This document shows, one piece after another, positions 59,728 through 64,000 of a stretch of 64,000 nt of DNA. Source of the stretch: Pasteurella bettyae CCUG 2042 (GTDB lineage: Bacteria > Pseudomonadota > Gammaproteobacteria > Enterobacterales > Pasteurellaceae); assembly GCF_000262245.1 (NCBI RefSeq), contig NZ_AJSX01000007.1, positions 220,784 to 284,783 on the forward strand. Direction: 5' to 3'. Numbering within the stretch: the first letter of the stretch is position 1; each line of letters begins with the position of its first letter. The notes below the pieces were generated by a model, which saw only the letters and a list, made by a program, of their open reading frames with translations, made no database searches and was not told the DNA's origin. A program made the translations under genes and the position numbers.

Positions 59728-60822
59728 TTATGCAATTGCAAGATATTGGCTATCATTTGAAGCTTCCATACATAAACTTTCCAATCCGAATTTTGCCGTA
59801 GGTTTCTTATTTCCCTGCCAGTAGCCAGTTAAATCTCGTGAAGGTCTGGCTTTCAAACAACGTTTTAATACGTTGTCGAATTTGTCTTTATCTGACTGGT
59901 AACGAAAATCCTCACGCCATGCGGCTTCAGTCGCGTAGTGCATCATGTAATTATTTCCCATCTTATGATACACACCCATAATCATTCTTCTAAATCTCGC
60001 AAAGAAGGATTCAGCTAGGTTATTGGTGGTGCCGTCAATCGAGCAATATTCTTGCGAATGATTTACGCGACATAAGTCATAGTGAAATGCCAAGCCATCA
60101 TAAGCAGGATTTTCATCAGCACAAATTGTAGATTTTGGTGCGACTAAGCGATGTGTTAAAGCAAACATATCATCAGCATTTTCCTCTTTAACTAACGCAA
60201 CGAGTGTGCGGTCTGCTCCTTTTATTATTTCCTGATTTGTAGCTTGTTGACGGAAAACCATAACGCAGGATTTGTCTTTACGTTGGTGACATCTCTTACG
60301 TCTATCAATTCGCTTATGTTTAAAATTTTTTGGTCGAAGGTAGTTATTCACATAACAACCATCAATATGAATAATGCCCGTGAGTGGTGTGTAATCTTGC
60401 GTTTTTTCAACTGCTTCACGGAATTTATGTAGTAATGCCCATGACGTTTTATATTGCACGCCAATATGACGAGATAAGTTAAGAGCAGAAATCCCTTTAC
60501 TATTGATAGTGAAATAATAAACCGATAACAGTAGCTTTTTTAGGGAAAGTTTAGTGTGCTGAAAAATCGTACCACTTTTTACAGAAAAACGATGTTGGCA
60601 ATGTTTGCACTGCCATTGCTTACGAGAAGAAATAAAATAGGCTTTATGCTCAATCTGGCAACGAGGACATTGAACAGTATGAAAACAATGAGAATTTCCC
60701 CAACGAGCATTTTTAAGAAGAATGAGTATTTCGGTATCTGATAAATCGTAAATAGCTAACGCAGAGAGATTGCGAAGTGCAGAAAGTAAGAGAGGTGATG
60801 TTTTTTTCTTGTTGTTTTTCAT
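59728..60822 (-). mobile_element. IS1595-family transposase
   Basis: 364 residues from ATG 60822 (MKNNKKKTSPLLL). An N-terminal zinc ribbon (CPRCQIEHKAYF then CKHCQHRF) is followed by the ISXO2-like DDE domain: HIDGCYVNNYLRP with the first Asp, CADENPAYDG with the second, and NHSQEYCSIDGTTNNLAESF with the Asn/Glu group. The ORF looks complete. I find no terminal inverted repeats or target duplication by eye; the only matched sequences at both sides are the two terminators with stem AAGCAATCC. It may be an element with degraded ends, or one captured between two terminators. Confidence 0.85.
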
Positions 60823-60869
60823 CTTTTCGTTCAACGTACATAATCAAGCTCCAACTTATTGTTTTATAG

Positions 60870-60950
60870 TCAATAAGTCATATTTCTCTTGCTAAATTGG
60901 TTGAACGAATTAAATATGAAAAAGCAAACGAGAAGATTTGCCTAAAGTAG
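60870..60950 (+). pseudogene. Short frame resembling a type I S or M subunit helix, doubtful
   Basis: The plus strand reads LAKLVERIKYEKANEKICLK before a stop. Lys/Glu-rich LVExIKxEK helices are common in restriction specificity and methylase subunits, so this could be a relic of another system. It is on the strand opposite the adjacent restriction genes and has no start. Weak evidence. Confidence 0.2.
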
Positions 60951-60991
60951 GCAGTATTTTAGATCGAAACTTGATCGATTTGCAAGAATAA

Positions 60992-61016
60992 AAAGCAATC
61001 CCGAAAGGGATTGCTT
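60992..61016 (-). terminator. Terminator of the BcgI-like operon
   Basis: On the minus strand AAGCAATCCC, TTTC loop, GGGATTGCTTTTTATT: ten-pair stem and T-run, 10 bases past the specificity-subunit stop. Confidence 0.85.
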
Positions 61017-61025
61017 ATATATATT

Positions 61026-62075
61026 TTAAAGTAGCTGTTGTAAACTATTATTTTGTTGCTGAAATAAACAGCTTATATAGTCTTCCATATATTTCCAATC
61101 TGGAGTATTTTGATTAGTTATGGGTAGGGAAATATTTTCTTTTCTAAGTAAGTCTGGAAATAGTCCATTATTATATGAATATTTATGAGTAATAGTATTC
61201 AAACAAGCTACCAAGAACAAACAAGTGTTTTTAGATAAATAACTTGTGTCTATATAATAAATATCCCTACCTGAGACAAATTCTTTCTCTTGGTAGAAAA
61301 AAACGGTATTTTCTGCTCCAAATGAAATAACGCCTGATATTGTAGGTTGCATTTCTGATGTCTTAATAATATTGCATTTTATTCCATTGTTAAATTTTGT
61401 TCTCACAACATAAGGGATGCTATCAGATTCATTTTGCAAATTACATTCTTGAACATTTTTTGAGTGGATAACTTCAGGTTTTTTAATTTCAAATAATTCA
61501 CCAATTTGAAAAGTTCCCCACTTTGTTATGTCTACACGTTTTGTTGTTGGTTTTCCTACATAGTTTACAACGGTAGAAATACCACCTCTCTTTATAAAAT
61601 ATAACCGCTTAATGTAGTTCTCCATATATTCCCAGTCTGGTTGATTGTTCGCCGTAGCTGGTAATTTTATTTTTTCTTGTTTAATTGAATTAGAACTTCC
61701 CATATCATTATATTCATAAAGTCTACTTAATGTTTTTCTTAAAATTGTACTTATAAACATACCATTTTTTTCATTAAGATTATCGTTATATAGCAAAATG
61801 ATTGAGCTTCCCCCTCCCCCACGACCAAGAAAATCTGTTGGTTGATAAAAACAACTACCATCAACAGGACTAATCGTTATACAATTACCTCTATCTAAAC
61901 ATTCATCACTGAAAGGTGTAACAAATTTATCAATACCATTATTAAAATTGCCTGATGACACAAAAGGTACTGAGCCATCTTCATATTGTTTAATACTCCG
62001 ACTATCAGGGCGTTTAATCTCAAATAATTTGCCAATAACAAACTCTTTCCAACCTGAAATATTTAATTTATTCAT
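61026..62075 (-). CDS. BcgI-like restriction-modification specificity subunit
   Basis: 349 residues made of two similar halves, each a target-recognition domain: first WKEFVIGKLFEIKRPDSRSI with FVSSGNFNNGIDKFV, second WGTFQIGELFEIKKPEVIHS with YVVRTKFNNGIKCNI, each closing in PDWEYMENYI or PDWKYMEDYI. Size and domain type match the B subunit of BcgI (about 341), which recognises a bipartite site. It overlaps the end of the nuclease-methylase gene by 8 bases. The recognised sequence cannot be read. It looks intact. Confidence 0.8.
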   Translation of the reverse strand: MNKLNISGWKEFVIGKLFEIKRPDSRSIKQYEDGSVPFVSSGNFNNGIDKFVTPFSDECLDRGNCITISPVDGSCFYQPTDFLGRGGGGSSIILLYNDNLNEKNGMFISTILRKTLSRLYEYNDMGSSNSIKQEKIKLPATANNQPDWEYMENYIKRLYFIKRGGISTVVNYVGKPTTKRVDITKWGTFQIGELFEIKKPEVIHSKNVQECNLQNESDSIPYVVRTKFNNGIKCNIIKTSEMQPTISGVISFGAENTVFFYQEKEFVSGRDIYYIDTSYLSKNTCLFLVACLNTITHKYSYNNGLFPDLLRKENISLPITNQNTPDWKYMEDYISCLFQQQNNSLQQLL

Positions 62076-63854
62076 TGCTTTTCCCTTTTAGGTTTAATAC
62101 GAGCTTATTATTTTCGATCTCTGATTGGTATAAAACTTTATTGAGCAGATTATCATTAAAGGTTTTCACATCAATACCATCTTCAAATAAGATATAGTCT
62201 AAGATGACTTTTTTGAAATCTTCTTCAAAGATCTCAAATTCTTTTTGTGGTTTTTGATATGATAAACATTCGAGTGGATCTAACCATTGATGTGTTTTGT
62301 ATTTTTCGTCTTTTTTCATCAATACTACATCTAGCCAATAGCGTTCAATCTCAGCCCAGCGATTTTTAATATCGTGTCGCCCTTGGTTTTTCACTCGCTC
62401 CAAGCCGTCATCTTCCATATAGCAAGCAAAAACTTTTCGTTTATTCTGCGGTTTGCCTGCTTCAAATACAAAAATGCTGGTGGTAACGCCTGCATCGAAT
62501 AGATTTTCAGGTAATTTAATAATACTTTCTAGAGTATGTTTTTTGAGCAAATTGCTCATTTTGTCTTTTTCCAGTTTTTTATCAGTAAGATAAAGGCGCA
62601 TTTTGTCCCTACTGGCACATTTTCAAGTACATTTTCTACAATTTTTTTACAACCATATTTACGCTCATACGGAGGGTTCATCAATACTTTAGTTATTGGT
62701 TTGGATTTTATCCATTCACAAGCTTGTGTTTCTCTTGTATCTAGCTGCTCTAGGTTGGTTTTTCCGTCTTTATGAATGAGCATATTGGCACAGGCTAACG
62801 CGAAAATTTCTCTGTCAAACTCTATACCGAATAACTGATCTTTCTTGATATTTTCTGCTTCAATAGTATTTATACCACCCACTTCTTTAATCATATTTGC
62901 CATTGCTTTCACTAAAAATCCGCCACTACCACAGGTGGCATCTAGCACTTTATCGTTATGGCTAACTCCGATTAAGTCATACATAAAAGAGGTAATATGC
63001 TCAGGGGTAAATACTTGCCCACTCTCAGATTTTTTCTTATAGCGGTTAAACTCATTAAAGAAAATCCCCATTACATCTTCGCCATTCCAATTATTGGAAT
63101 TAACAGAATGGGAAATATCAATCACACTATCAATAAAAGAATTGATGTCATCTTGGTTTTCCACGACATTCATTCTAATTTCGCTATATACTTCAAGCAA
63201 AATATCAATTTTTAGATTTTGCCTGCGATGTTCCTGCAATGACTTAGCTAATGTATCGTAAATTTTATTACGAAATGGCTCATAACCGTTATTTTTAATT
63301 GCATCTAAATTACCGCCAAATCGTTCTACCACTAATGCGGATGCAGTAAAAATCATTCGATGATACAAATTTTTAATACCGAATTTGAAGTGTAATAAAT
63401 CATTAATTTTTTTAGTTAAAGAATAGATTTTATTTTTGTCTATGCTGTTATCTTTAAATAGATCTATATAGTATTGTTTATCTTGAAGAGTTTTAGCTGT
63501 ATTGATTAGTTCTTTATTTTTATATACATCAACATTATAGCCATTATAGAGAATACCAATAATCTTTTTATATTTACTTGAAATAATGTCTATATTAGAA
63601 AATAATTCATCAATCCATTTTTCTTTTTTAATGTCTTCGTTACTATTTTTTGTTTCAAGAATTATTGCGACATCATTAGAATTACTAGGTAAATACCATC
63701 CATCAGGCTTTTTATCTGATTTAAAACCGAGTTGTTTGAATGTCGTAAGTTGCCCGACTCCAATCCCTAAAGTTGTAGATTTTAAATTATGGTCAAAACC
63801 AAGAATTTTTCCTGCTTCATCTCTAACAATATCTTCAGTTTTAAAAATAGCCAT
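62068..63854 (-). pseudogene. BcgI-like nuclease-methyltransferase subunit, frameshifted near 62585
   Basis: From ATG 63854 (GGGGAGG upstream) 432 residues are read before an early stop at 62556. An N-terminal PD-(D/E)xK-like nuclease region has KPDGWYLPSNSND then VAIILETKNSNED. The adenine methylase part has GQVFTPEHITSFM, KVLDATCGSGGFLVKA (SAM site) and VLMNPPYERKYG (NPPY). Just after CAFIL, the bases TTACTGAT lack one C compared with an expected TTACCTGAT; reading on in the other frame gives DKKLEKDKMSNLLKKHTLES to a stop at 62068. Restored, the protein would be about 595 residues, near BcgIA's 637. Both activities may be lost or altered, unless the shift is a sequencing error or a slippage state. 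Confidence 0.75.
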
Positions 63855-64000
63855 TAACAACCTCCCCAAATAAATTTGCAAGGTTGATATTTAGATAATA
63901 AGCTATTTGTAGGCTTGTAGGCTTGTAGGCTTGTAGGCTTGTAGGCTTGTAGGCTTGTAGGCTTGTAGGCTTGTAGGCTTGTAGGCTTGTAGGCTTGTAG
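63841..64000 (-). CDS. 3' end of an HTH (XRE-like) regulator containing the octamer repeat (5' end outside window)
   Basis: The minus-strand frame through the octamers reads a periodic AYKPTSLQ peptide, then IAYYLNINLANLFGEVVNGYF and a stop at 63841. The piece IAYYLNINLANLF is like the last helices of XRE DNA-binding domains (SLxxLxKIAxxLNVxLxxLF). The end overlaps the restriction gene's start by 14 bases, so translation could be coupled. The other two frames after the repeat stop at once or after 18 codons. This could be a controller (C protein) of the system; the call depends on about 20 residues. Confidence 0.45.
   Translation of the reverse strand, partial: YKPTSLQAYKPTSLQAYKPTSLQAYKPTSLQIAYYLNINLANLFGEVVNGYF
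63907..64000. repeat. Tandem octanucleotide TTGTAGGC, 11.75 copies to the window end
   Basis: Eleven perfect copies and six further bases; the array continues past the edge. The octamer is not a multiple of three, so copy-number change by slipped-strand pairing shifts the frame of any gene that runs through it. It begins 53 bases upstream of the BcgI-like ATG. Long perfect octamers are known contingency repeats in Pasteurellaceae. Confidence 0.95.

Noticed and set aside
60870..60950. Functional small gene on the plus strand between transposase and restriction genes
   Set aside because: No start codon or ribosome site, 26 codons only; kept only as a doubtful relic.
63907..64000. CRISPR array
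   Set aside because: The repeated unit is eight bases with no spacers; it is a simple tandem repeat.

Overview
The window reads as chromosomal DNA of a Haemophilus-like member of the Pasteurellaceae. It is AT-rich, and the Haemophilus-type DNA uptake core AAGTGCGGT (or ACCGCACTT) occurs dozens of times, often as close inverted pairs that serve as terminators. Many genes read as close relatives of H. influenzae proteins (LsgE/LsgF glycosyltransferases, MsrAB, LolCDE, DnaB-Alr-Pgi). I cannot name the species. The last 94 bases are a tandem octamer that runs off the end, as at an assembly break.

Layout. 1-5.3 kb: the 3' part of a periplasmic iron-uptake cluster of the P19/FetMP type (DUF2318 membrane protein, two FtsX-like permeases, ATPase, TlpA thioredoxin, cytochrome c). 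5.4-6.5 kb: a lytic transglycosylase. 6.5-11.4 kb: a lipooligosaccharide/O-chain cluster (flippase, GT25, Wzy-like protein, two GT2), organised like lsg. 11.7-13.5 kb: an ElyC-like protein and an LCMT-type methyltransferase. 13.8-16.9 kb: a periplasmic methionine-sulfoxide repair module (TlpA, CcdA, MsrAB) divergent from an ECF sigma factor and a small zinc-finger anti-sigma. 17-29 kb: housekeeping and stress genes (DUF945 protein, dnaKJ, sspAB, rpsI-rplM, zapG, htrA, nrdA). 29.2-34 kb: a possible cas3 5' remnant, a cold-shock gene, a DUF695/RraB protein, xthA, ycgL, a minC without minDE, and a repeat-rich lipoprotein. 34-49.6 kb: dapD, a SetA-like exporter, marC, pgi, alr, dnaB, aroG, lolEDC, a 2-hydroxyacid dehydrogenase and ygiBC.

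49.7-64 kb is the rearranged, accessory part. Two copies of a 41-bp repeat bracket a block holding ansB fused in frame behind a tamA fragment, then dtd-yihY-ychJ-yiiM, yjgR, udp and glpT, ending in an aroE-like gene that stops exactly at the repeat. Beyond it lie an orphan HslV-like N-terminal-nucleophile hydrolase broken by a frameshift, an IS1595-type transposase, and a BcgI-like restriction-modification pair. The nuclease-methylase subunit of that pair is frameshifted. Its start codon overlaps the end of an upstream reading frame that contains the octanucleotide repeat, a layout that suggests phase-variable control.

Regulatory sites seen by eye include a heat-shock promoter before dnaK, a sigma-E-like promoter before htrA, a NrdR-box pair before nrdA and a palindromic CRP site before glpT. 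No rRNA, tRNA or CRISPR array was recognised.
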